Notes: generated from the sequence alone by a model not told the origin. Counted from the first letter of the stretch, positions 34,820-46,792 are shown. The stretch is 64,000 nucleotides of DNA from Macrostomum hystrix (GCA_950097015.1 CATNEN010000030.1:4449001-4513000); one strand, 5' to 3'. A program made the numbers and translations.

Positions 34820-36575
34820 TGATGCAGCCACTTTCTTAAGCGTTTAACTCTTTACTATCAGGGCCTTTTAAAGTTCTGATGCAAAGCCACTCTCTTTGCG
34901 TATTCCCCTCAGGGAAATGATTAACGAAGAGGATCTGCGGCACAGAAAAGGCTGCTGCTTGCTGTTTGCTGCCACTGCTGAGGGGAAAAGTCCGGGACCA
35001 GGGGATGGAGAGTCGTCATGGCAAGGAGGTCGGTACAATTATATGTCTCGCTCTGGACGCGATACTCTGTTAGTCTCGACAGCCAATGAGGTTGAGCCAG
35101 AATGAGCCTGAGGCAGAAGCGGGGACTTGGTTTAGTCAGAAGGTGGGGGTAGGCAGATAGAGGATCTTTGAGAGAAAGGTGGGCAAAAATACAGGGTGGA
35201 GCTGAGATGGGAGTGACGTGTGGTGAAAGTGCAAGAGAGGAAAAAGGGTGGGGCGCTAGAGAGCGAGATTGAGTGGTGAATTTGGTTCGTGCTGCCTTAT
35301 TATTATTTAACTACAGCATGTATTAAGAAAATTGTGTCAAAGACAAAGAGCGTACGTTTGCCGAGAGAAGATTCTTGAGCTGGGGTCATGTGTGCTCAAG
35401 CTTAAACTTTCACAACTTCACACCTCACACCTTAAACTGAGCGGACGCTACCAATTAGAGCTTTCACGTCATGACAGGCGAAGACAGAGCTCCGACGATG
35501 CATGAAATACTACAGCCGCTGCAAGAACGCAAAACTTGCAGCTGCCACACAACCATTTAAGCTGCAGATGATCCAGCTGCATCAGCCGCATGGTTGTCAT
35601 TTCGCCGCAAAGTATCCGATGTAGGGTTTGACAACTTTAGTTCAAGTTTGTTTGGAGAGTGCATCACCACGACGGCCAACAAGTTCTTCTATCCAACGTG
35701 CCCGAAGACGATAATTATAATTATTCATAGGCTACTAATATAAAACTCTAAAGGCACAGATCTTGGGGGGGAGACGCTACGAGTAAACAGTCATCAACGT
35801 AGTTAAGGAAGCAATGGTTGGAGGACCGCCGTGCAACGCAGCTTGTCATTTACATGCGCCGAAGATTCTCCTAGGTTGGTTTCAAAGTCGATTTACATTG
35901 AACTGCTAAAGGCAGCTCTCGTGGGGCATGATTCAGCGCACCCAGAAAAACCTTTGTTTTTTCACCTCCTTCACTGTGACGAGCGATCCCAGTGCATCAG
36001 CAGTCACGGCTTGTCTGCACCAGACGATCGACGCGACTAAGCGATCTTCGCGGCAGTCAAGACATGGAAACATCTGCCACAAGGCCAGACCGTCACACTG
36101 AAACCACAAGCCACCCCTAGGTGCTTTTGCCAAACGAAATGAGACGTTTCCTAGGTTCCGCAGGTATTTGCAATAAAAACTTCGTAAAAGACAACAAACT
36201 GCAGATAAGCCTAGAGCTTGAGCTGTCTCAAACTTCAGGTTCTATCCCTTTCACTGTCAAGTCTACAGCTCTGTTTTCTTAAATGTAGCAGACGCTACTG
36301 TCAAGCCATGCACTTCAGATTTCAAATGTACCGTAAGTTTATACATCTGGAGAAAAAACTGGGTATGCTGCTCGTTGATCTCTTTGCTCGGGTCCAATCT
36401 AGTTCTATGAACTTGACTAGCAACCACTGTGTCCATCTGCACATCGCAGCTCTTCTCTGAGCGTATCCACAGCATCTCAAAGAGCAAACTAACGATACGA
36501 CGCCGTTTGTGAAGCCTAGGCGTGCAATTTATGTCTATGTATAAGTGCACCAGCCAGAGCAAGGTTTTTCTACAT
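34820..36575. other. Intergenic upstream of BK channel
   Basis: No supported gene. It should hold the BK promoter and 5' UTR. A purine-rich stretch occurs at about 35120-35280. Confidence 0.4.
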
Positions 36576-36579
36576 CAGG

Positions 36580-36945
36580 GCCGGGGTGAGTGGGAGACCG
36601 GTTAAAGCATTTGCCTCTTGCACTAAGGTCCTTGAGATCGATTCCGCAGGTCACGTTCATTTGGAGCGCAGCCCGGAGGGCTTGTCTTGTCGTGCAATTT
36701 ACGCCCTTGAGGGGCAACCTCCAAGGCAACAGAGAAAGTGTACACTGCCTGATTTTGAGAAAGTAAGGGAAGATGTACACACTTGTGTGAGCGTGTGCCT
36801 GAGTACGGTATTTGTGTGCGTGTGTGCTCAGGAGTCAGCGGAATGGGCAGAATTGCCTCCTCGCTGGCTGTAGGTCTAGTGTCACCAAATTATGTGCGAA
36901 TGCCCGCAGCCCTCCTGCAATTATTATTATTTTACATCAGGGACG
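36580..36945 (+). repeat. tRNA-derived SINE-like element
   Basis: The start resembles a tRNA head: an A-box-like GTGAGTGGGAGACCGGTTAAA, and about 35 bp on a B-box-like GAGATCGATTCC. A body with GTGTGAGCGTGTGCCTGAG follows, then AGCGGAATGGGCAG, then a (TTA)n-like tail. Body segments recur at 2950-3215 and at 38880-38985. Confidence 0.5.
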
Positions 36946-36949
36946 ATGA

Positions 36950-38875
36950 ATGTAAAATATATTCAATTCAAGAAAATGTGTCAATTTTTTTAAAAGAGAA
37001 GCACTTTAGTTAACAGAGTCATTGTTGAATGCAGCTTTAGGCAAGGAATGGATGATTGCAGTATAGTCGTCTCACAGCCCGCTTGCCGATTGCACTTGAG
37101 TACTTGGACACTTATGCTCTATAAGGATAGAAAGAAGAGGAAGCCAGGCAGGCAAGCCATGGCAGGTGAGCTGCGGAGAGCAAAGCTAGCCTGTCATTAT
37201 TTCTCTTTTAATTCCACCAGCCCATCCGGAAATTTGGAAAAGCAGCCGGGCTGAATGAGAGGCCGCTCACAGCACTGCCATCTCTGCACTCTAAAGATAA
37301 ATGGAAATTTCTACCGCTTAAAAGGCTTAGTTATCTGGCCTAGAATAACAACGAAGCATTCCACAATTCATACCTCTCGTCTCTGCCCCCTCTCCCCATG
37401 CCACCAACCCTTCTCCTCATGCAGATCCTGATAGCGAACACAAGCTTGTTGCTCAGCTGCACTGAGCACAGAAGCGCTGTACGCTGAGGGGGCCGCAGTC
37501 TCCTCATTCCAACTGTTGATAGACTGAACCGGTTAATTCCGGTTTTATTTCTTTCTAAATCGTCCCATTCCATCGCCACCTGAATGGCTGTGCACAACTG
37601 AGGATCGCTTCTGCACTTGTCCATGACGAGTGCACAGATCACAGGCAGATGTCGAGTGTCGAGTGCACTTGCAAACGCCCTGCCCTTGCTCTATATAAGT
37701 CTGGTTCCATCTAAGATTTTCATCTTGGCCGGCTGTATAACTCCATATGATATCTCTTTAATTAAGACGCAAATGTTCAGGTCTCGCGAACTAAGGACAG
37801 CCAACTTCGAGTTCGAAACGTGAAAATCCAGCATCCGATTACGTGGTCATGCATATCTGCAGTTGCGTTTCAATGAAGGCACGGGTGCCACACTACATCT
37901 GATGTAATTACGCATCTCATCGCGCAACGCAAAGATGCTACTCGTTATCACGAGAAGCAGCCCTGAGCTTTGTGAACTAAAAATATTTCATGGATTTTTC
38001 ATTCGATATTTCCGCGCAGCTAGGAGATAAAAATAAGTGTAAATAACATGGCTCAACGTGATATAAAATTCTCTTCAGCATGAAATGGCGTCTCACATAG
38101 CTCTTAAAACCTTAAGCAATTACACAACCTGCGATTGTGAAGCCTTTTACGCCTCCTCGACAGATCAATTCACGAAAGCCTTGCCAAACAAGCGCATTGA
38201 CTTTTCCATCGCTTGAATTGTTCTTTCCATCTACCGGCCCTGCTATAGTATTTAGCATAGGCTGGAGAGGAATTTACCTGCTTAGAAACTGCGCTTTCTC
38301 CCTCATATTACCAAACTGGAGACAAGAATTCCCAGAACAGACCAGTCGTCCTCTCTCATGCCTCTCCCCACATGAGAGCGCTGCTGAAACAATGAACTCC
38401 CATATTCTGACTCCCCATTCTCCCCTCCCTTATTCCCAGCCCATCTGCGCCTTTCTTACCCACCTGAGTTCAGGAGCCGTCGCTGCGAACAGAACCTTGG
38501 ACACCCCCTCAAGCTCACACAGGAGAGGCATAGCCCAGCATCTCCATTCATCTCCGAGAAGCATCTGCGGCTGACTGGTTGCCAGGACAACCCCTCGATT
38601 CTAACTCCCTCGCGCCGAAAACCCGCATAAAGTTTTTATGAGGCCCGCAGGTAAAGGCGGCAGCAGGTGATGCTGGTTGGAATCAATTGGCAGTACAGTG
38701 AAAAAATGCTCCTTAGTTGCGATACAGACAATGTAACACATGCTCAACATGTCAGAAAACATTTAAAAAATTCACACGACAAAGCATGGCCAGCAGCTGC
38801 AGACAGTACAAAATATATAAAAGTATTTTATGTAAATTCATTCGAATAATTCGTTAAAAATGCCCACTGTATGTG
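36950..38875. other. Intergenic, nothing firmly supported
   Basis: An open frame at 38137-38574 has no convincing start, splice context or family and its composition is not protein-like. Confidence 0.4.
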
Positions 38876-38879
38876 ATCC

Positions 38880-38985
38880 CCCTGCGCGACACCGCAGTTT
38901 TAGTTGCCCGTGGTCGCCAGGGGCTAGCGGAATGGACGGCAACGCCTCCCCGCTGCATCCGAAGGATGCCCCCTGCAGCTAAGTC
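38880..38985 (+). repeat. SINE-like fragment
   Basis: Shares AGCGGAATGG followed by a CGGCAACGCCTCCCCGCTG-like block with the 3' part of the element at 36580-36945, diverged. Confidence 0.4.
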
Positions 38986-39039
38986 AAGTAAGTCAAAGCC
39001 CACTGGATGCATCTTATCATTTTTTATTTTTTGAACTCT

Positions 39040-39335
39040 TTAAAACTGCATGGAACAGTTGCGACCCGGAGCTGTCTGTCAGAGCCTCGGAGAGCTGCAC
39101 GGTCCTGGAGATGTTGCCGTCTCATCTCAGCAGGCAGATCGTGCGGCGAAGTCGGCCGAGGCCGAGGCTTATCGTGTTTTAGGCCGTCCAGCAGCTGTCG
39201 GGTGTCTTTGGGTGTCGAAGACCGCAAGGCGAGGTCTTCCGCATCGCGGAGGACAAACGAGGAGCAAAAGGCCGTCCTCTTCGGTCGGCAGGCCGGTCCC
39301 GAGTACCTATTCCACCAGTACAAATAAAAAGGGCC
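39040..39335 (+). other. GC-rich island, possible terminal exon
   Basis: Sharp GC rise in AT-rich surroundings. One + frame after an AACAG acceptor-like site reads CDPELSVRASESCTVLEM and reaches a TAG near 39181, and an AATAAA lies at 39325-39330. All six frames are partly open, so strand and frame are undecided. No family recognised. Confidence 0.2.
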
Positions 39336-39339
39336 GCCA

Positions 39340-40095
39340 TGCAGTGTATATAACCCAACAGCACTTCGCGTAGTGCAGGTCCGATGGTCCGTCTGACGTC
39401 ACTACACAGCAGTGATGCGGTGACTGTGTTGATCTTATATATAGTGTGCCATATGTCTAGAGCTGATGGTAGAGATCAGTTGCTGCAGCACAATTTCGGC
39501 TTGGAGCACGCGCCACCGAGTCAAAAGCCCTTGAGTAAATCAACTAGACAGCGATAATTGGCTTGACATGGATACGCGCTTCCTCGATTTTGATGTGGAG
39601 GGTCAGAATTTGCGTCCCCGAGAAACACACACGGGCCCGAATCAGTTTTACCCGTGCCACAGGAATGGGGTCCAGTTCAGACTGTAACCTGCAAACTGCA
39701 GGCTGGCTCAATTATAGAATACCATGGCTTCCTCATGGTGAATTATTGGATTTTATATTTCCGGACTGCCGTACGAATAGCCACTTCCTTCATCAAATAT
39801 CAAGCTTAGAGTAAGCACGCTTCGTAAATTTATACATGATACGACAGCATATTGCGAACTTATCGCTAAAACGCATTTAAGTCAAATGTATCCATTTTTA
39901 TAAAAATATTATATGCGTTAGGCGTTACACATTTATATTTTATATTTTGTTTAAACGCTTTATTATTCTTTTAAAGGCTAGGTTTTGCCTGATTTTCCTC
40001 GATACGTGGTTCAAGCTTTCGCCTCTCTCACAGTGTTCCAAGTATTTCTCAGGTTTTAACTTTTAGGTCTAGAGTAAGTCTAAGTCTAGAGTAAC
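39340..40095. other. Upstream region of AIG1/ADTRP gene
   Basis: No coding region. A short direct duplication (TAAGTCTAGAGTAA type) lies at 40065-40095, next to the ATG. Confidence 0.35.
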
Positions 40096-40099
40096 TACA

Positions 40100-42199
40100 A
40101 TGAAAACTTTATTCACTCTTGCATTGCGAACAGTTTTAGTTGTGTCATACATTGGAGTTATGTATTACAATCTGACATATGTACGTTTTCCACCAAGCAA
40201 AAACCCTGCGCAAAACTTCGGTGGAAAGTATGAATATCTCACTGTGCTTAATTTGGTAAGTTATGCAGTTCCTCAAATGATGTTGCAATAAAGGAACATG
40301 ATTATTAAAAAATAATCATAATCAAAATAATAAAAAATAGGCCCTAATAAAAAAACTTTTACATTTTCAAGGAACAAAGGGTTTAAAATAATTGTGACCC
40401 ATAAAATCATCAGCCTATTATGTTACTTTCTACTACTTATGTATAGTTTTATGTTGGCATTGCATCGCATTACTCTTGGTTTTGCAAACTCAGTCTTCAG
40501 AAAATATAGTATTTTTTACTTTAGGATTGGCATTCGGCCCATACATAATTATCTTAGAAATCTTATTTTGTTTAAATTTGCTTAAAAAAATTCAAACCAG
40601 AATCCTTTTTTATCTATTTTTTTGTTTTACCTTTCTTTTTAACAATGCTAATAAAAGGAGTTCTTGTTTATAAAAAATTATAGCAAATTGTGTATTCAAG
40701 CCATGGCAATGTTAGAGTATGTTTTACACATTTATTTTCAAGTTTAAGTCACCAATCAATTCCTACAATCACTTAGACTAAGAGTTTAAATTTGAGCCAA
40801 CTAGTTATGCCACATATTTTTATGGTCAAAACCAAGGGAGTGTTTAAAAAATGGTACAAATGTTATTGAAGTCATGTTCGCTAGCCTAATAATGTTTTAT
40901 TATTAGGCTGGCATGGCTAATAAAGCAGAAGCATTAATTCTAGAGTCTCATAGAGTCTCATTCTAAAGAAACATCACATGGCACATGTGATGTTCTGTTT
41001 GAGAGTCACCTAGAAGATTTCTTTTGGCTATAGGCACTAGCTATACTTTAACACAATAATTTGGAATACTTTTAATGTACCCAGAAAAATGACCTACTTT
41101 TTGTTGTTCATAGTTGTGACTTATATAAATTTTGTAATATCTTACTCAAAAGCTCTAACTAGCTCAAAATTCTTGAGTGTACCCAGAAAATTTCTGGGGC
41201 ACATGCCTTCTTCTAGACTATAAGCTTAACAGTGTTTTGTGCAATTGTCTACTAAATCGCCTTTATTATCTGCTGTGAACAATTTAAGTGATATATAAAT
41301 TAGGCAATAGCTGCATAGAATGCCCACCATTTGTGAAAATTTCATTTCTCTTTAATAAAACATACACGTTTTTTCAGACATGTAATGCTATCACCTTAAG
41401 TGAGTGTATAATAAAAATAAGTAGAAATTATAAATAATTTTTGTAGATCTTTCTAACATCCAGTCTGATCTTCAGTTTCCTATGTGAGCTTCTGCCAAGG
41501 AGTTTTAGCACACACCCTGTGCACCAGCTGAAGGGCATACTCAATGCCACTAGTACCACCCTGTCTATGGTAAGTTGCGGAAGCAGTGTTTTATGCTATC
41601 ATTATTCGCTAATGTATTTATCAACTATGTAAATATGTAAACATTTCAGTTTGTTTGCCTGGCCTTCTGGTCTATCTATGCTGTAAATCGCGAGCTGGTC
41701 TTTCCAGCTGTATTGGATAAAATTATACCATCTTGGCATAATCATGCTATTCACACTGCTGTGCTTCCTGGTAAGCCGAATTGTATAGAAATGAAGTAAG
41801 TCTTCACAGGCCGCAGTCTATATTGCGCCAGCCCCAAATACCGACTGATCACAATTGCCCGCAGCGGCCATGATCAGCTATGTCATGACACCGAAGGCTC
41901 ACGCGCCACGCTTCTCCACCGTGATGTCCGTGGCCAGCGGCCTGGTGGTGGCCTACACACTGTGGATTCACGTCATCTACTGGAACACTGGTCGCTGGGT
42001 CTACCCTGTGCTGGCTGTGCTCGGCCCACCCACCCGTGTTGTCTTCATCGGCGTCTGCGCCATCAGCATCGCTCCGTTCGCATTTGCGGCCCATTCGGCC
42101 AAGAGTCGCGTGGACGCGTGGCGGACCGCCGCGGCCAAGGAGGCCAAGCGGGCGAAGCAGCAGCAGCAGAAGAAAGCCAAGGCTAGGAAGGCCATGTGA
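40100..42199 (+). CDS. AIG1: AIG1/ADTRP-family transmembrane hydrolase
   Basis: Exons 40100-40255, 41447-41569, 41650-41770 and 41865-42199 keep phase at every join and give 244 residues. The family (human AIG1 and ADTRP) are multi-pass membrane threonine hydrolases that cleave fatty-acid esters of hydroxy fatty acids. The catalytic threonine fits T48 in GGKYEYLTVLNL (T43 in human AIG1). The catalytic histidine lies in WHNHAIHTAVLP (H125 or H128). WVYPVLAVLGP in exon 4 matches the family's conserved WVYP segment. Several hydrophobic helices are seen. The C-terminus is unusual: about 25 residues of Ala, Lys and Gln (EAKRAKQQQQKKAKARKAM), a basic cytosolic tail longer than in human proteins. 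Confidence 0.92.
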
Positions 42200-42276
42200 T
42201 GCCGCTTTGAACACCTGGTCCTTATATATGGGTTCTAGATTTTATCTATTCAAAGATTCCTCACTATTAACCAAGT

Positions 42277-42282
42277 AATAAA
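42277..42282 (+). terminator. Polyadenylation signal AATAAA
   Basis: Canonical hexamer 78 bp after the AIG1 stop codon. Confidence 0.65.
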
Positions 42283-42584
42283 TATGCTTTCAGTTATTTC
42301 TATTTGTGCGTGCCGTCCTGTAGCCTATCAAATTATTTAACCTTGATTACCCAGATTCTTGTCTAATTCTTCTGTTGTTCACATGGCCAGTCCTATAGGC
42401 AAACTAAATACCTTTTATGTCATTGTCCTTTCTGAGGTTTTATGTACAGTTTCCGCACTTGGGTATTCGGTGCCAATTCTTTTTATGGTACTTTCTGACT
42501 AAAAATACAGTTCCATTCCGCTTTTACACAATTTTCTAACAATAGATAGCTGGGTAAAATTAAGGGTGCCATTTTCTGTCAATA

Positions 42585-42850
42585 TAAACTTTTCCAAGGT
42601 GGTATTGATGCCATTTTACAACAATAGATCCTTTCTTAAGGGTTAATGACATTTTCCAACAATAGATACCATTTCAAAGGAGGTATTGATGCCATTATCT
42701 AACAATAGATACCATTTCCAAGGAGGCATTGATGCCATTTTCCAACAATAGATACCTTTTCCAAGGAGGTATTGATGCCATTTTCCAACAATAGATACCT
42801 TTTCCAAGGAGGTATTGATGCCATTTTCTAAAATATTGATGCTATTTTCC
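42585..42850. repeat. 43-bp minisatellite
   Basis: About six imperfect copies of a unit with CCATTTTCCAACAATAGATA followed by CCTTTTCCAAGGAGGTATTG. Lies in the 3' flank of the AIG1 gene. Confidence 0.85.
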
Positions 42851-42859
42851 GAAGTCAGG

Positions 42860-43350
42860 AGTCAATGCTTGGATGGTGCACTTCATCAAATCTTGTGTGC
42901 TATTTCTCAAACAATGATAGTCATCGAATTAAGTATGCCATTTCATTAGCATTGATGCGATTTTCTGTTTGCCATTTGAACATATCGGAGAGGCCTTGCA
43001 ATAATAAGGCAAAATGTGTGAAATTAAGCTTGTTGCTGATCTTACCTGTTAGTCGTGTTAGATGATATCACGGTTTTAATTGGTGTCTTGGAAATCAGCT
43101 ATTGTTTAAATTCAGTTTGCGGCTTATTGCATATGACGTCACGAAACTCTGCGCTCATTGTCCACGAAAATCGCTTTTTAGAGCTTTGATTAAAGGACCC
43201 GTGTCTGAAATATGCTAAAAATACACCGCTTTTAGTTGATCTTTAAATTGTTTGGTTATTTTATATGCGTTCGTTGTAATTGACTGAATCATGCGCCTTC
43301 AGACTTGTATTTCTCATAAACTTTTCTTCTGCTAGTTTTAAGTTTACAAA
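42860..43350. other. Intergenic between two minisatellites
   Basis: AT-rich, with no gene seen. Confidence 0.4.
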
Positions 43351-43354
43351 CGGC

Positions 43355-43665
43355 CACCCTGCAGACCCTCAGATTGGGTTGCCATCCTGCAGATCCTCAG
43401 ATTGGGTTGCCATCCTGCAGATCCTCAGATTGGGTTGCCACCCTGCAGACCCTGAGATTGGGTTGCCACTCTGCAGACCCTCAGATTGGGTTGCCACCCT
43501 GCAGATCCTCAGATTGGGTTGCCACCCTGCAGATCCTCAGATTGGGTTTCCACCGTGCAAATCCTCAGATTGGGTTTCCACCGTGCAAATCCTCAGATTG
43601 GGTTTCCACCCTGCAGACCCTGAGATTGGGTTTCCACCCTGCAGACCCTCAGATTCGGGTTCCCG
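43355..43665. repeat. 28-bp minisatellite
   Basis: About eleven copies of a unit containing CTGCAGATCCTCAGATTGGG and TTGCCAT. Because 28 is not a multiple of 3, the long + strand frames across it are repeat artefacts. Confidence 0.9.
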
Positions 43666-43669
43666 GACA

Positions 43670-44190
43670 CTGAGCTGTTTGTGTGACCCTCAAAGCAGTA
43701 AAATATATGATAATAAATTGATCACTCCTGCCCCATGTGCCCCATGTGCTGCCCCATGGCCAGATGTGCAGCCGACAGCACAGCCGCAGCAAATGGCTGC
43801 GTATGGCTGTTTAGTCCATGGTCTTGGGGACGCCACCCATCCTCAATTTCTACAGCGAATGCTGTTACCATTTACTTGAAGTATATCTTGCTACGTAACA
43901 CAATTTGTCCTAGTGGAGTGGATTCTCTGAGCGCCAGGTTGCAATCGTTGTCACTAATATAATATAATTATGTCAAAGTGGCAGATTTATGACACAGAAA
44001 TGGGTCCTAAATTTTGGCCCTCGGGCCTGTTAGTATGACAAAATTTAACAGAGTTGAATGTCCTGGAGCGAACTAAAGTATATTTGATATTTTTCAGAGA
44101 AAAATAGCTTGGTACTAGATAGTGGAAAAACTGACTTGCAAACAGCAATCTCAGGCTGGTATGTGTGGCAATGTGCGCAGTTGTCCTCTT
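43670..44190. other. 3' flank of NPC2 gene
   Basis: No coding sequence supported. Confidence 0.35.
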
Positions 44191-44195
44191 TTTGC

Positions 44196-45518
44196 TTAGA
44201 CAACCCTGGCGGGCACCTCGAAGCAGATCAGATCCTGGTTGTTGGCGTCCGCCAGCTCCCACCTGACGACCAGAGCCAACTGTTCATTTTAGGAATAAAT
44301 AAAGCAGGAATTAGAAGACTAATATAAAGATCTGTTATTACTCGTACAGATTGTCAAATCAACCAAAAAAGAGTTGCTAAGTTGCAACCGCTAAAAGGTG
44401 GGACTTCGGAGTACTATGATGTTTGCACTGATTGATTCTGAAGGACTGTGGTTGTACAGTGGCAGATTCCAGAGGACTATGAGTGTACAGTTGCCGATTC
44501 TAGAGAACTATGATTGTACAGTTGCCGATTCCAGAGAACTATGAGTGTACAGTTGCCGATACCAGAGAACTATGAGTGTACAGTTGCCGATACCAGAGAA
44601 CTATGAGTGTACAGTTGCCGATACCAGAGAACTATGAGTGTACAGTTGCCGAGTTACACTCATAGAGGACTATGAGTGTACAGTGGCAGATAACTGAGGA
44701 CTATGAGTGTACAGTTGCCGATTCCAGAGGACTATTAGTGTACAGTTGCCGATTCCAGAGGACGACTATTAGTCTACAGTGGGAGATTCCTGAGGACTTA
44801 GAGTGTACAGTGACGGATTCCAAAAGACTAAGACTAGGGGTGTAGAGTAGCAGAATTCGAGGGTGTTGGTGTAAATCGACCTGTTCCAAACGGATACGGA
44901 GACCTATCCTAACAGCGCCATCAATATTGTCGATCGTTTATTAGCATGGCACTGAAGAAGCCCGTGAGACTCACAGTGGGGTAAGCCTGTTGCACATCCA
45001 GGGCATTGGTGTACTTGTAGGAGGTGCCGCTGGTCAGGGGGCAGGCCGGGCTCAGGGAATTGCAGGCGTTGGAGTCGGGCAGCGGGAAGGGCACGGCGAT
45101 GCCAGCGATAACTCCGTGCACCACGGACTTGACGGAGGTGGCGGCCTCCGAGGAGGTGAAGTCGACGGTGACGCCGACTTTGGTGCCGCGCTTCAGCTCG
45201 CAGGGCAGCTTCGGGCACGGGCTGATGTCCACACTGTTGATCTTGCCGACTTTGGAGCCTGGGTGGTATGTATTGTGTTGGCGAGGTTGCTGTGCGGATT
45301 TAGGCAACGGCTAAAAGTTTCTCTTGTAACGGGCTATAACTATTATTGATGCATCTGGCAGTAAAGGCCATATAATCTACTGACCGAAGTAGAGGGTTTG
45401 CATTCTTTCATTCCTATTTGGAATCTCGTGGCTCACCACAATCCTTGAACTTGACGGGATCGCAGAGGGCAGCAGCCACGGCACACACCAGTACAGCGAA
45501 GAATAGCGCAGAATTCAT
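44196..45518 (-). CDS. NPC2: NPC2-type sterol-binding protein (ML domain)
   Basis: Exons 45437-45518, 44975-45258 and 44196-44279 (minus) give 149 residues, close to human NPC2 (151). Exon 1 holds the signal peptide (MNSALFFAVLVCAVAAALC) and the ML start DPVKFKDC. Exon 2 has SPCPKLPCELKRGTKVGV and HGVIAGIAVPFPLPDSNAC. Exon 3 has ALVVRWELADANNQDLICFE and ends VPARVV. All six family cysteines are present. Reading straight through the exon 2 donor (ACT|GTGAGT) yields a false end within 20 residues; the third exon restores the canonical ending. NPC2 carries cholesterol in the lysosome lumen and hands it to NPC1; secreted forms occur in invertebrates. The second intron contains a 31-bp minisatellite. 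Confidence 0.94.
44450..44850. repeat. 31-bp minisatellite in NPC2 intron
   Basis: About a dozen copies of a unit like GAACTATGAGTGTACAGTTG followed by CCGATACCAGA. Central copies are nearly identical and edge copies are degraded. It fills most of the 695-bp intron 44280-44974. Confidence 0.9.
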
Positions 45519-45519
45519 T

Positions 45520-46545
45520 TCGACCTCTTAAACCATGCAGGGGAGTTTGAGTATTATTTGCAAAGATTTTGCTAGTAAATTTGGATGCGACCCATGAGAA
45601 CTAATATTTATGCCGACCTGCTTATCTTCAACTCTCTGCTGGGAAGTATTTCAGCCACCTGCAGTGCAGGGCAGTCACAGATTCGCTATCTGCCGAATGT
45701 GGCGCGCTTGTTGGTTTCGTGTGGTTCGATTCGCCGCGGCAGCTGCTCCAGCTCACACAGATCTGGCAGTCGAGAGTTGAAGAACCGCAGCATTATCTTG
45801 CACTGGGGTCGGAGCTTTTGCTTATTCACAACAAAGGACTTGTTTGTTAGCCGATTCCGAACAACCAAATTATCAGTGGGGAATCGACTTAGATTGTAAG
45901 AGAGTACATTGCACTCGGAAGACTGTCAGGAAAGGCGAATGAGGAGCTCTGGCCTTTATTGTTGCTGAATCTGATTGTGCCAACCTTGTTCGTCATTCGG
46001 AAGATTTATTGCTTCTAGAAAGTATTTGCACCATTCACTTGACTGCTTTGTAATATCGAGTTTACTAAAGCACAGCTTACAGCTTATACTGACAGCTTAG
46101 TAAAATGAAATGTCTGTAGTTATGCGCTCGTACAAATGCCAAGCCTTCATGGTTGGCTGTGATTTGTGATTGAAAAATGTAATAAAAGTCAATGAATTAA
46201 GTTTTCTTACTTCGCAATTAATGAACTGCTGAGATTTTGAACTGCAAGATATTGGTCAGGAAAATATCCCTATACAATAATAATTGCATCTATCTGCTTC
46301 ACCTTTTCTGTTGTCATGAGAATCATTACTTCCTTTGTAATTTCCTTGATCCCTCGACTTTCGTAGACCGAGAGCTGAATGTCGATTTTATATTTACTAT
46401 TCATTTCTGAAGATTTCCGTTGGCATAAATGCGCATAATATATTAAGATAGAATTCACACCTACCACCCAGTTAATGTCAGAACCATTTCACAGATTAGT
46501 GAACAGACGCAACAGGGAACTAAGTGCTCATTAACGGACACAAAT
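45520..46545. other. Intergenic; one weak minus-strand coding candidate
   Basis: A minus-strand frame at 45686-45868 (with PQCKIMLRFFNSRLPDLCEL and a TAG stop) has protein-like composition, but no start, splice partner or family was identified. The rest is AT-rich with nothing seen. Confidence 0.25.
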
Positions 46546-46549
46546 TGTT

Positions 46550-46672
46550 CCCCTGGCTGAGATTCGAACTCCAAAACTCTCGGATAGGACCATAGATACT
46601 AAAATAAAAGTTATTTTAGTATCTCTGGTTAGGACTTAGGAGTCCAAAGCTCTAACCACTGGGCAACAGCCT
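46550..46672 (-). repeat. tRNA-like SINE head split by a palindrome
   Basis: Read on the minus strand, it has an A-box-like start (GCCCAGTGGTTAGAGC), then CTCCTAAGTCCTAACC, and a B-box-like GGAGTTCGAATCTC. Between the halves sits a perfect inverted repeat, arms 46594-46607 and 46611-46624 (AGATACTAAAATAA), with a 3-nt loop. It is too long and interrupted to be a normal tRNA gene. A tRNA-derived SINE with a tiny inserted palindrome, or an odd variable arm, fits better. Confidence 0.6.
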
Positions 46673-46697
46673 TTTCGCAAGAGCGTATAATAGTATA

Positions 46698-46792
46698 TTA
46701 TTACCCAGGCTTTCAGGGCGATAATGGGAAAGCCAGAGGGCGCCGAAGGCGCCCGAGGGATTTCTCATTATCGCCCGCAAAGCCTGGGTAAT
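46698..46792. repeat. 95-bp palindrome beside recombinase element
   Basis: Arms 46698-46743 and 46747-46792 are reverse complements apart from a few mismatches, around a GAA loop in GGGCGCCGAAGGCGCCC. The outer end of the right arm overlaps the start of the recombinase element's left inverted repeat. Confidence 0.9.

Noticed and set aside
38137-38574. 145-residue + strand frame
   Set aside because: No good start, splice site or homology; composition looks random.
43280-43879. 199-residue + strand frame
   Set aside because: Spans a 28-bp minisatellite whose period is not a multiple of three.
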